A stretch of 58,362 nucleotides of DNA from Planktothrix paucivesiculata PCC 9631 (GTDB lineage Bacteria > Cyanobacteriota > Cyanobacteriia > Cyanobacteriales > Microcoleaceae), in NCBI RefSeq assembly GCF_900009265.2, contig NZ_LR735013.1, positions 16,043-74,404 on the forward strand. The letters run 5' to 3'. Made by a program: the position numbers and the translations under genes. A model generated the notes under the pieces. The model made no database searches. It saw only the letters and a list, made by a program, of their open reading frames with translations, and was not told where the DNA came from. Shown piece after piece: positions 21,707 through 29,802 of this stretch. Within the stretch, counting starts at the first letter, position 1. The number at the start of each line of letters is the position of its first letter.

Positions 21707-22459
21707 ATGAGTCATCAAAAAAGAGTCTTAATTTTAGGCGGAACGACCGAAGCGGTAGCAATAGCAACTCAAATTAATCAAATTCCGGGTGTGGAGGCGA
21801 TCGCTTCTTTAGCAGGTCGAACTCAGCAACCTGTGACTCAAACTAGCCAGGTTTCTTTTCGGATCGGAGGGTTTGGGGGAGTGGCTGGATTAGCAGATTA
21901 TCTAAGCCAAGAACACATTGATCTGTTAATTGATGCTACCCATCCTTTTGCCGCCCAAATTTCTTTTAATGCTGCTCAAGCCACCTCTAAATCTGGGATT
22001 CCCCGATTAATGCTAATTCGTCCCGCTTGGAAACCAGTATTAGGAGATCACTGGATTGAGGTAAACACAAATCAAGCCGCGGCGAAGGCCTTACCAGGGT
22101 TAGCTGAACGCATATTTCTTACCATTGGTCGGCAAGAACTCCCCGCTTATGCCCATATAAAAAATATCTGGTTTTTGATGCGGATGATTGACCCTCCTGA
22201 ACCCAATTTACCCATCCCCCCCGGACAGTTAATTTTGCAACGGGGGCCGTTTTCTTTGGAGTCAGAGCGATCGCTTTTACAAAAACATCAAATCGGGGCA
22301 ATTGTTAGTAAAAATAGTGGAGGTGATGCGACTTATGCCAAGATTATCGCCGCCCGGGAGTTAGGATTACCCATTGTCATGATACAACGTCCCCCGGTTC
22401 CTGAAGGAGAGACCGTTACGGATGTAGAAAGTGTTCTTTCCTGGGTGAAAAACCAATAA
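21707..22459 (+). CDS. cobK: Precorrin-6A reductase
   Basis: This enzyme reduces precorrin-6A to precorrin-6B with NADPH in corrin ring synthesis. From the ATG at 21707 it is 250 residues long, typical for CobK/CbiJ. It opens with the VLILGGTTEA nucleotide loop. It also shows LIDATHPFAAQIS, the TIGRQEL strand, MRMIDPPEP and the C-terminal SKNSGGDATYAKIIAARELGLPIVMI block. A GTG at 21689 would add six residues, but the ATG places the conserved strand at the usual distance from the start. It is convergent with the cbiET gene, 67 bp away, and sits apart from the riboswitch-led operon, so it may not share that control. Confidence 0.93.
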   Translation: MSHQKRVLILGGTTEAVAIATQINQIPGVEAIASLAGRTQQPVTQTSQVSFRIGGFGGVAGLADYLSQEHIDLLIDATHPFAAQISFNAAQATSKSGIPRLMLIRPAWKPVLGDHWIEVNTNQAAAKALPGLAERIFLTIGRQELPAYAHIKNIWFLMRMIDPPEPNLPIPPGQLILQRGPFSLESERSLLQKHQIGAIVSKNSGGDATYAKIIAARELGLPIVMIQRPPVPEGETVTDVESVLSWVKNQ

Positions 22460-22526
22460 TCAAACTCAATTAAATTATATCTGTCAATAACGTTCGTGAA
22501 TCGATAATGTTTCAATTTAGATATTT

Positions 22527-23753
22527 TCAAGGTTTTAAAACAACCCATTGAGTTACGGGAGCCATGGCTTTCCAGCCTAAAAATTTGCCTATCGGTTCAG
22601 CCCTTTGAATCCCGATGCGAATTAGTTCTCCCCCTAATTTACTGTACCATTGAAATATGATTAATTCACTTTCTACGGTAACAGCATTAGCAACCAAACG
22701 ACCGCCCGAGGGTAAGGCTTGCCAACAGGTTTCTAAAAGTTCGGGGACTGTAATTCCCCCACCGATAAAAATAGCATTAGGTTGGGGTAAATCTTGGAGG
22801 GCGATCGGCGCTTTTCCCGCCACAATTTTGAGGTTAGGAGTTCCCAAGGCCGTTGCATTATCAGCAATATATTGTAATCGGGTGGGGTGCTGTTCGATCG
22901 CAATACTTTGGCAACGGCGATCGCTTCGCATCCACTCAATCCCAATGGAGCCACAACCCGCCCCCACATCCCACAGCAGTTGTCCGGGTAGGGGAGCCAG
23001 GGCCGCCAGGGTAATCGCCCGTACTTCCCTTTTCGTTAATTGTCCGTCATGGCGATAGGCAAGATCGGGCAGTCCCGGGAGGCGAGGGGGAAAAGAGAGG
23101 GTTGGGGAGGAAATACAGGTAATGGCGATCGCATTCAAATCCGCGATATCCGTGGCATTCCAAGCGCCGGCAGTCCCTTCAATTCGGCGTTCTTGGGTTC
23201 CTCCTAGATGTTCTAACACGACCATCGGACTCTCCCCAAAACCCTGTTGGGTTAGCAGTTGGGCGACGATCGCGGGGGTTTGTCGATCAGCACTGAGCAC
23301 TAATAGTTTAGCCCCTGGATACAGTATCGCATTTAACAAAGCCACAGGGCGACCACATAAACTCAAGGTTTCTACCTCCGTAAGTGACCAACCCAAACGA
23401 CTACAGGCGAGGCTAAAGGTAGACGGAGAGGGAATAATCGTTATTTCGTTGATCGGAATATGACGAGTTAGGGTAACGCCAATGCCATAACACATCGGAT
23501 CACCACTGGCTAAAACACAGACAGCCTGACCGCGACGATGAACAATCTCATTAATTGAATTTTCAATCGGAGAAGACCAAAGAATTTTTTCTTGCTTATC
23601 TTCTTGAGGAAGCATGGCAAGATGACGTTCACCGCCAACAATTACAGAGGCAAGGGAGAGGAGACTCCGGCCTACGGAGGTTAAGTCCTCTAGTCCATTG
23701 TCCCCAATTCCCACAACCGATAGCCATGGATGCTGCTGATCCTGATCGCTCAT
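22527..23753 (-). CDS. cobL: Precorrin-6Y C5,15-methyltransferase (decarboxylating), CbiE-CbiT fusion
   Basis: A bifunctional enzyme that methylates precorrin-6B (6Y) at C-5 and C-15 and removes the acetate carboxyl at C-12. From the ATG at 23753 it is 408 residues long. The N-terminal CbiE half (about 1-205) has the tetrapyrrole methylase start SVVGIGDNGLEDLT, GDPMCYGIG and the IPSPSTFSLACSRLGW block. The C-terminal CbiT half (about 215-400) is a Rossmann methyltransferase with LLWDVGAGCGSIGIEW. A longer frame from 23774 adds seven hydrophobic residues without support. It is divergent from cobG; the start codons are 261 bp apart with the riboswitch between them on the other strand, so its own promoter must lie in the same gap. 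Confidence 0.94.
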   Translation of the reverse strand: MSDQDQQHPWLSVVGIGDNGLEDLTSVGRSLLSLASVIVGGERHLAMLPQEDKQEKILWSSPIENSINEIVHRRGQAVCVLASGDPMCYGIGVTLTRHIPINEITIIPSPSTFSLACSRLGWSLTEVETLSLCGRPVALLNAILYPGAKLLVLSADRQTPAIVAQLLTQQGFGESPMVVLEHLGGTQERRIEGTAGAWNATDIADLNAIAITCISSPTLSFPPRLPGLPDLAYRHDGQLTKREVRAITLAALAPLPGQLLWDVGAGCGSIGIEWMRSDRRCQSIAIEQHPTRLQYIADNATALGTPNLKIVAGKAPIALQDLPQPNAIFIGGGITVPELLETCWQALPSGGRLVANAVTVESELIIFQWYSKLGGELIRIGIQRAEPIGKFLGWKAMAPVTQWVVLKP

Positions 23754-23794
23754 AATTAAAAAAATTATTGTCAACTATAGTCTATGGTATAATT

Positions 23795-24005
23795 TCCTAG
23801 CTTGTTGTTGGGAAAGTCCGGTGAGATTCCGTTACTGTGCCGCAACTGTAATCAAGGAAAAAATAATTGGATTCTACCTTTTTACCTTTTCCCTTGCGAG
23901 TCAGAATGCCAATTTCAAGCGGTTCAAGATTGGATAGAAACACGGTTTTCAACTAATAGCAAAAAAACCCTTGTTTCTAACTAATTCTCTGCGTCGCATG
24001 GAGAA
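23795..24005 (+). ncRNA. Cobalamin riboswitch leader of the cobG operon
   Basis: The conserved core reads GGGAAAGTCCGGTGAGATTCC, then ACTGTGCCGCAACTGTAATC (23830-23850), then GCGAGTCAGAATGCC at 23896-23910, the order and spacing of adenosylcobalamin riboswitches. The probable expression platform is a hairpin at 23985-24005: TTCTC pairs with GAGAA, which overlaps the GGAG ribosome binding site of cobG, with an inner TGC/GCA stem. Ligand binding should therefore block translation. Exact aptamer ends are estimated. Confidence 0.9.
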
Positions 24006-24014
24006 AAAACAACT

Positions 24015-25445
24015 GTGAATTGGTTAGTTAAATCAAATGTTTGTCCGGGGTTATTTTATGGGACTCCCGCCCAAGATGGGTTTTTAATTCGTATTCGCAC
24101 CCCTGGGGGATGGCTGAATGCTCAACAAGGGAAATTGATCGCCCAATTACTCCAAGAGTGGGGAAGTGAAACCCTACAAGTCACAAATCGAGGGAATTTG
24201 CAAATTCGGGCGGTACAAACTTCCCCCAGTTTAGACGTATTTCAAACCTTACAAAACCTGGGGTTAGCCGCATCCGATCCTCGGATCGATCACCTGCGGA
24301 ATATTATGGCTAGTCCCACCGCCGGAATTGATCCTCAAGAATTAATTGATACTCGTCCATTAGTTGAAAAATTAGATTATTTTATTCAGAATCATCCCTC
24401 AATTATTGAACTGAGTCCTAAATTTAGTATTGGCATTGATGGCGGGGGAAAAGTGGGAATTGGAACCCGTTCACCGATTGCGTGGGAACACCGTTATAAT
24501 GAAATTCAACTCTTAGCAATTGCTCTTGAGCATCCTATCAATTCAACCTCTGATATTTATTTCCAGTTAGCCCTCGGAGGGGATAAAAATTTATATCCTA
24601 CCCCAATATTAATTAAGCCAGAAAACTGTTTGTCTGTAGTAGAATCTTTGGTTAACGTTTATATCGATTATGTTCAGAAAAATCCATCTCCAACGGGTAA
24701 ACAATATCGGATGAAACACTTACTTAAAGATTGGGGAGTGGAAAAATATCTGCAAGCGGTTAATGCTAATTTAGAGCATCCCTTAACTCTAATTTCTGAC
24801 GCAGAAAAGACAGTATTAAAAACTTTAAATCCCTTACCCTCTCAACCCTATGCCCATTTAGGAATTCATCCCCAAAAACCAGCCGGATTATCCTATTTAG
24901 GCTTATCCTTAAAATTAGGAAAATTGACGGCAGATCAACTATTGCAATTAGTAGAAATCTCCGAAACTTTTGGAAGTGGTCAGTTACGTTTAACTCCTTG
25001 GCAGACTATTTTAATTCCCGATATTCCCAATCAAAAAGTACCAGAATTATTGCCCAAACTCGCCCCATTCGGATTATCGAATTCTTTAGTTGATGCGGCA
25101 ATTGTCGCCTGTGCGGGAAAACCCGGGTGTGCGGCGGCGGCAACTGCAACTCAAATCCATGCTTTAATATTAGGAGATTATCTCAAGGAACAGTTAACGC
25201 TGAATTCCCCCGTGAATATTCATTTAACCGGTTGTGATAAATTATGCGCCCAACCGAGTCCGGCAGAAATTACACTTCTAGGAACAACAATTGAACAAAA
25301 TGGCAAAAGAGTTGAGGGGTATCAAGTTTATATTGGCAAGGGTCAAGCATCGTTAAATCATCAAGTGGGTGAGGGAAAACTGGTTGATATTCTTCCATTA
25401 ATTAAAAAAGTTTGTGTTGATATCAATAAAACCCAACCCGAATAA
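24015..25445 (+). CDS. cobG: Precorrin-3B synthase
   Basis: CobG hydroxylates and ring-closes precorrin-3A to precorrin-3B using oxygen, the step that commits to the aerobic cobalamin route. The 476-residue protein belongs to the nitrite/sulfite reductase family. It has two ferredoxin-like halves (the first with PGGWLNAQQGKLIAQLL and TNRGNLQIR, the second with GSGQLRLTPWQTILIPDI) and the iron-sulfur cysteines Cys366, Cys372, Cys407 and Cys411, in C-x5-C and C-x3-C spacing. It starts with GTG at 24015, 11 bp after GGAG, the site the riboswitch hairpin can cover. cobH begins 24 bp after the stop. Some cyanobacterial homologues may act in siroheme-like chemistry instead, but the operon supports CobG. 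Confidence 0.9.
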   Translation: MNWLVKSNVCPGLFYGTPAQDGFLIRIRTPGGWLNAQQGKLIAQLLQEWGSETLQVTNRGNLQIRAVQTSPSLDVFQTLQNLGLAASDPRIDHLRNIMASPTAGIDPQELIDTRPLVEKLDYFIQNHPSIIELSPKFSIGIDGGGKVGIGTRSPIAWEHRYNEIQLLAIALEHPINSTSDIYFQLALGGDKNLYPTPILIKPENCLSVVESLVNVYIDYVQKNPSPTGKQYRMKHLLKDWGVEKYLQAVNANLEHPLTLISDAEKTVLKTLNPLPSQPYAHLGIHPQKPAGLSYLGLSLKLGKLTADQLLQLVEISETFGSGQLRLTPWQTILIPDIPNQKVPELLPKLAPFGLSNSLVDAAIVACAGKPGCAAAATATQIHALILGDYLKEQLTLNSPVNIHLTGCDKLCAQPSPAEITLLGTTIEQNGKRVEGYQVYIGKGQASLNHQVGEGKLVDILPLIKKVCVDINKTQPE

Positions 25446-25469
25446 TTTTTTAAACATCAAACAATTAAT

Positions 25470-26099
25470 ATGCTGGATTACCTGCGAAATGGTGACGATA
25501 TTTATAGAAAATCCTTTGCGATGATTCGCGCTGAAACTCCCTTAGAAAATCTATCCCAGGATTTAGCTCATGTGGCAGTGCGTTTGATTCATTCCTGTGG
25601 AATGACCGATATTGTTAAGGATTTAGAAGCCTCATCCGATGCGGTAAAAATTGGACGGGATGCCCTTACAAATGGGGCTAAAATTCTCTGTGATTCTCAG
25701 ATGGTTGCTAATGGGATTACCCGCAAAAGACTCCCTCAAAATAACCCGATTATTTGTACCCTGAATCATCCAGAAGTTCCCGAAATAGCCCATCGAATTA
25801 ATAATACCAGATCGGCCGCGGCGTTAGAATTATGGAAACCGGATTTAGCCGGGGCTGTAGTTGCCATTGGCAATGCTCCCACCGCCCTATTTCGCTTACT
25901 AGAATTACTGGATTTGGGAATAGCAAAACCCGCCCTAATTTTGGGTTTTCCCGTGGGGTTTGTGGGGGCAGAAGAATCAAAAGCCGAATTAGCAGCCAAT
26001 AGTCGCGGCGTTCCCTTTATCACCCTGCACGGACGGCGGGGGGGAAGTGCGATCGCAGCCGCAGCAGTCAACGCCTTAGCAAAGGAAAACGAATTATGA
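25470..26099 (+). CDS. cobH: Precorrin-8X methylmutase
   Basis: This enzyme moves the methyl group from C-11 to C-12 of precorrin-8X, giving hydrogenobyrinate (or cobyrinate from the cobalt form). At 209 residues it has the normal CobH/CbiC length. Signatures are SFAMIRAET near the N-terminus, the proposed catalytic His in RLIHSCGMTD, the DSQMVANGITRKRLP block, and GNAPTALFRLLEL followed by LGFPVGFVGAEESKAEL. It lies 24 bp after cobG and its stop overlaps the cobI start (ATGA), so the two are co-translated. It falls under the upstream cobalamin riboswitch. Confidence 0.96.
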   Translation: MLDYLRNGDDIYRKSFAMIRAETPLENLSQDLAHVAVRLIHSCGMTDIVKDLEASSDAVKIGRDALTNGAKILCDSQMVANGITRKRLPQNNPIICTLNHPEVPEIAHRINNTRSAAALELWKPDLAGAVVAIGNAPTALFRLLELLDLGIAKPALILGFPVGFVGAEESKAELAANSRGVPFITLHGRRGGSAIAAAAVNALAKENEL

Positions 26100-26800
26100 G
26101 CCCATTAGGACGACTTTATGGATTGGGTATTGGCCCTGGAGATCCCGAATTACTCACCCTCAAAGCCCACCGCATTCTAACCGCCGTGCCGGTCATTGCC
26201 TATCCGACCTTAGAAAATGGCAAGGTTTTGGCCCGGGCGATCGTGGCTGATTTTATTCGCCCCGATCAAATTGAAATTCCCATGCCCCTACCCTTTAGTG
26301 TGGAGCGCAGTTCCCAACCCTATTATGATATCGCGGCCGAAAAGATTGCCGAACAGTTGAGTCTGGGGCGAGATGTGGCGGTGCTTTGTGTGGGCGATCC
26401 CATGCTGTATGGCAGTTTTATGTATATCTTTAATCGCCTAGCGGGGCGGTTTGCCATTGAAGTTGTCCCCGGAATTTCTTCGGTGATGGCCAGTGCCGCC
26501 ATGTTGGGCGTGCCGATCACCTATCGCAATGATGTTTTTAGCATTATGCCCGGCACATTGGAGGCGGAAATATTGCGCGATCGCCTTTCCAAAGTTGACG
26601 CGGCGGCTATTATTAAATTAGGCCGACATTTTGCTAAAGTTCGGGATATTTTAGAGGAATTAGGGTTATTAAATCGCGCCCTTTATATCGAAAGAGCTAC
26701 TTTACCAAATCAGAAAATTATTCCGATTACTGAAGTTGATCCTGAAGCTGTCACCTATTGGTCATTAATTTTAGTTCCGAGTATCACCCAACCGCAATGA
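26096..26800 (+). CDS. cobI: Precorrin-2 C20-methyltransferase
   Basis: CobI transfers a methyl group from S-adenosylmethionine to C-20 of precorrin-2, giving precorrin-3A, the substrate of CobG in the same operon. The 234-residue protein shows the tetrapyrrole methylase motifs in order: LYGLGIGPGDPELLTLKA at the start, CVGDPMLYGSFMYI, VVPGISSVMASAA and the late IIKLGRHFAKV. The cobalt form of the enzyme is CbiL; sequence alone does not tell which substrate is used, though the presence of CobG favours CobI. Its ATG overlaps the cobH stop and its TGA overlaps the next ATG (ATGA at 26797-26800). Confidence 0.94.
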   Translation: MSPLGRLYGLGIGPGDPELLTLKAHRILTAVPVIAYPTLENGKVLARAIVADFIRPDQIEIPMPLPFSVERSSQPYYDIAAEKIAEQLSLGRDVAVLCVGDPMLYGSFMYIFNRLAGRFAIEVVPGISSVMASAAMLGVPITYRNDVFSIMPGTLEAEILRDRLSKVDAAAIIKLGRHFAKVRDILEELGLLNRALYIERATLPNQKIIPITEVDPEAVTYWSLILVPSITQPQ

Positions 26801-28272
26801 AACCACCTGCTATTATTATTCTAACAGAAACCAGTATAAAAGTTGCTCGGAAAATTCAAGAGGGCATCGGTTCAGGGATGATTTATGGTTTAATTAATCG
26901 TACCCAATCGGCGGATTTAACCTATACTAATTTTGGGGAAACGGTGCGAGAATTATTCCAAACGGGAACACCGATAATTGGAGTTTGTGCGGCGGGAATT
27001 TTGATTCGGACAATTGCTCCTTTATTAATCAATAAAAATACCGAACCTCCGGTTTTAGCGATCGCGGAAGATGGTAGTGCTGTTGTGCCTTTATTGGGAG
27101 GTTTACAAGGAGTAAATGATTTAGCCCGTAAAATTGCTTCAACCCTGAATATTTCCCCGGCAATTACCACCAGTGGCGAGATTAGATTTAAAACCACGTT
27201 ATTATCTCCCCCGGCGGGTTATCAATTAGTTAATCCCGATGATGCTAAAACTTTTATTGCTGATTTGTTGGGGGGGGAAACAGTAAAATTAATCGGTAAA
27301 GCCGACTGGTTAGAAAAGAGTCAGTTACCCTTTACAACTGATGGGAAATTAACTATTGAGATTCGAGATCATAATAGTTTAGAATTAGCAAAACCGAGTT
27401 TAAATTCTTTGGTTTATCTCTTAGATCAGGGCAACTCAACGGAGGAAAAAAAGGATTTCTACCCCACTATTCTAGGGTCAGAAAACCCGATTTCCCCGCC
27501 AGAAACCGGGCTAAATCCGGGGAAATTAGCGATCGTGGGAACGGGGCCGGGTGCAGTTCGTTGGATGTCCCCAGAAGTGCGAGAGGTGCTGGAAACCGCA
27601 ACGGATTGGGTGGGTTATAAAACCTATTTAGATTTGGTAGAATCCCTGCGGAAACCGGAAATTATTCGCCATGAATCGGATAATCGGGTGGAATTAGATC
27701 GGGCGGAAACGGCCTTAGATTTAGCATCCCAGGGGCGGTCAGTGGTGGTCGTTTCTTCCGGTGATCCGGGGATTTATGCTATGGCGGCGGCGGTGTTTGA
27801 GGTATTAGAAAAAAAGGCAAAACCGCAATGGGAAACCCTGGATATTCAGGTATGTCCTGGGATTTCAGCTATGCAAGCGGCGGCGGCGAGTGTGGGAGCC
27901 CCGTTAGGACATGATTTTTGTGTGATTTCTTTATCTGATATTCTCAAATCCTGGGAAACTATTGCTAGACGGATTGAGTTAGCAGCAGAAGCGGATTTAG
28001 CGATCGCATTTTATAACCCGGTTTCTAAGGATCGGACTTGGCAACTGTTGAAGGCAAAAGAGATTTTATTAAATTGGCGATCGCCCCAAACCCCTATTAT
28101 TTTAGCCCGTAATTTAGGGAGAAAAGGGCAAACTGTGACGATTAAATTCCTAGAAGAATTAACTGTTGAAGATGCCGATATGCGGACGGTTATTTTAATC
28201 GGATCGAGTAAAACTCGGATGATTCAGCAAGGGGAAAAAAAGCCATGGGTTTATACTCCACGTTATCAGTAA
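26797..28272 (+). CDS. cobJ: CbiG-CobJ fusion: cobalamin biosynthesis protein and precorrin-3B C17-methyltransferase
   Basis: The 491-residue protein joins two enzymes. Residues 1 to about 210 are CbiG-like, with GVCAAGILIRTIAPLL, LAIAEDGSAVVPLLGGLQG and ITTSGE; CbiG opens the ring-A lactone in the anaerobic route. After a low-complexity linker (about 212-240), residues 243-491 are a tetrapyrrole methylase starting LAIVGTGPGAVRWMSPE, with SSGDPGIYAMA and CPGISAMQAAAA, matching CobJ/CbiH. The ATG at 26797 overlaps the cobI stop. An open frame from 26758 lies inside cobI and is not needed. A protein with an anaerobic-route domain sitting beside oxygen-dependent CobG is a mixed arrangement; I believe it occurs in other cyanobacteria. 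Confidence 0.92.
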   Translation: MKPPAIIILTETSIKVARKIQEGIGSGMIYGLINRTQSADLTYTNFGETVRELFQTGTPIIGVCAAGILIRTIAPLLINKNTEPPVLAIAEDGSAVVPLLGGLQGVNDLARKIASTLNISPAITTSGEIRFKTTLLSPPAGYQLVNPDDAKTFIADLLGGETVKLIGKADWLEKSQLPFTTDGKLTIEIRDHNSLELAKPSLNSLVYLLDQGNSTEEKKDFYPTILGSENPISPPETGLNPGKLAIVGTGPGAVRWMSPEVREVLETATDWVGYKTYLDLVESLRKPEIIRHESDNRVELDRAETALDLASQGRSVVVVSSGDPGIYAMAAAVFEVLEKKAKPQWETLDIQVCPGISAMQAAAASVGAPLGHDFCVISLSDILKSWETIARRIELAAEADLAIAFYNPVSKDRTWQLLKAKEILLNWRSPQTPIILARNLGRKGQTVTIKFLEELTVEDADMRTVILIGSSKTRMIQQGEKKPWVYTPRYQ

Positions 28273-28277
28273 TCAAT

Positions 28278-28313
28278 GCGATCGCTCTTTATACCTCCCC
28301 AAAAAGCGATCGC
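28278..28313. terminator. HIP1-based inverted repeat between convergent genes
   Basis: GCGATCGCT (28278-28286) and AGCGATCGC (28305-28313) can pair across an 18-base loop. Each arm is a HIP1 octamer. It sits midway between the cobJ and gldA-like stops, so it could act as a shared terminator, although it lacks long T tracts. Confidence 0.45.
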
Positions 28314-28336
28314 CCCTAAATTATTAGAAAATCAAC

Positions 28337-29458
28337 CTAGAATTGTTTCCGTCGCCGTCCTTGGGCATCTGCTGCTAACATAGCCGCCAGAACGGTTTCA
28401 GGACTGATTTCACAGGGTTCATTATGGATAGTTTCACCCGTACTACAAGCCCGCTCTGCGGCTAATAATAGGCGATCGCGACTGACTCCTTCCAGTCCGA
28501 TATCCGCCAAAGTCGTAGGCAGTCCGATGGACTCGCAGAAACTGAACACCCGATCGATCACTGGACTCGGGCGATCGGTTAAAATCAACATCGCTAAAAC
28601 CCCAAAGGCGACTTTTTCACCGTGCCAGAATTTTTGGGTTTCTTCCAAAACCGTAAACCCATTATGAATGGCATGGGCGGCGGCCAGTCCACCACTTTCA
28701 AAACCCAACCCACTCAGTAAGGTATTCGCTTCGATTATCCGTTCCAAGGCGGGAGTAACGACCTGTTGTTCACAGGCAATTTTTCCATAAACCCCATATT
28801 CGAGCAAGGTTTCATAGCACAAATGGGCCAAACTAAAGGCGGTCATGGGCCCCATGCGTCCGGTCATATTTTTGGCGCGTTTAATTTGACAGTCTTCGGC
28901 TTCAAACCAAGTTGCCAGGGCATCTCCCATCCCGGCCACCAAGAACCGTACAGGGGCTTGGGCAATAATATCGGTATCTACCAACACTAAATCAGGGTTG
29001 CGCGGTAAGACTAGATAACGCTCCCACACCCCTTCCGGGGTATAAATCACAGATAGGGCACTACAGGGGGCATCGGTGGAAGCAATGGTCGGAACAATCG
29101 CCACGGGCAGTTCCAGGTGATAGGCGGTGGCTTTAGCCGTGTCGATGGTTTTTCCGCCGCCAATCCCCACAATTAAATCAACTTCCTGAGTTTTACCTAA
29201 ACTGACCATGTGTTCAATTTCGCGATCGCAACACTCACCTCCAAAGCGTTCGAGATAAATCTCTATTTTTCCCTGGGTGAATTCTTCAACAATGGGTTGC
29301 AATTTCGGAAAAATGACTGGCCCCATCATCACCAGGGCTTTTCGACCTAAACGACTCAATTCTTCACCCAGGAACCGGATGGCATGACTACCTTGAACAT
29401 ATCGGGCTGGGAAAATCGCTGTAGTAATCACGGTTTGCTCCTTGTTCAAAACGAACAC
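28337..29458 (-). CDS. GldA-like iron-containing alcohol/glycerol dehydrogenase
   Basis: The 373-residue protein fits the glycerol dehydrogenase branch of the metal-dependent polyol dehydrogenases. The NAD-binding domain shows DLIVGIGGGKTIDTAKA at about 94-110 and PTIASTDAPCSALSVIY. Metal ligands are visible as Asp179 (GMGDALATW), His262 (AAHAIHNGF) and His279 (FWHGEKVAFG), with the 83-residue spacing between the first two that GldA has. The true substrate (glycerol, another polyol or an aldehyde) cannot be told from sequence. It is convergent with the cobalamin operon and has no obvious pathway partner nearby. The start at 29458 gives an N-terminal stretch of about ten extra residues before the conserved PARYVQG. 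Confidence 0.88.
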   Translation of the reverse strand: MFVLNKEQTVITTAIFPARYVQGSHAIRFLGEELSRLGRKALVMMGPVIFPKLQPIVEEFTQGKIEIYLERFGGECCDREIEHMVSLGKTQEVDLIVGIGGGKTIDTAKATAYHLELPVAIVPTIASTDAPCSALSVIYTPEGVWERYLVLPRNPDLVLVDTDIIAQAPVRFLVAGMGDALATWFEAEDCQIKRAKNMTGRMGPMTAFSLAHLCYETLLEYGVYGKIACEQQVVTPALERIIEANTLLSGLGFESGGLAAAHAIHNGFTVLEETQKFWHGEKVAFGVLAMLILTDRPSPVIDRVFSFCESIGLPTTLADIGLEGVSRDRLLLAAERACSTGETIHNEPCEISPETVLAAMLAADAQGRRRKQF

Positions 29459-29802
29459 TCTTACTCACCGCAGCAGTCAGGAATCTGAAGGAATAACTAA
29501 TTCTGTTTTAGTTCTAATTCATGTCACTATAGTATTATAAACTATCCCTCTTAAATCAACAAGAATTGACAATAATTTGTTACAATTATTCTGCTAATCA
29601 AACGTCTTGAGTTCAAGCTAATTATCCTTGTTCGTTGTTGGGCTTTAGCCCTGTCTTTTTTAGGGGTCTTGGCAGTAACAAACGAAATTCCCCAGTTGTT
29701 GGGCTTGAATTCTGTCTTTTTTGGGGACACTCATTCCAACAACAAGGGGTTTATTTGATATTTGTAAAAAAAGGTGCAAAACTTAATTTTAAAATACCCT
29801 AA
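29459..29802. other. Intergenic region with a duplicated GTTGTTGGGCTT motif
   Basis: This 344-bp gap holds no convincing gene. It contains a direct repeat of about 32 bp (29634-29666 and 29695-29726), both starting GTTGTTGGGCTT and containing TCTGTCTTTTTT and GGGG. An imperfect inverted pair CCTTGTT...TTGTTGG and CCAACAACAAGG (29737-29748) surrounds it. The gldA-like promoter, on the - strand, should lie at the left end. Confidence 0.6.

Noticed and set aside
23802-23984. 60-codon frame inside the riboswitch
   Set aside because: The sequence is explained by the conserved cobalamin aptamer, and the protein resembles nothing.
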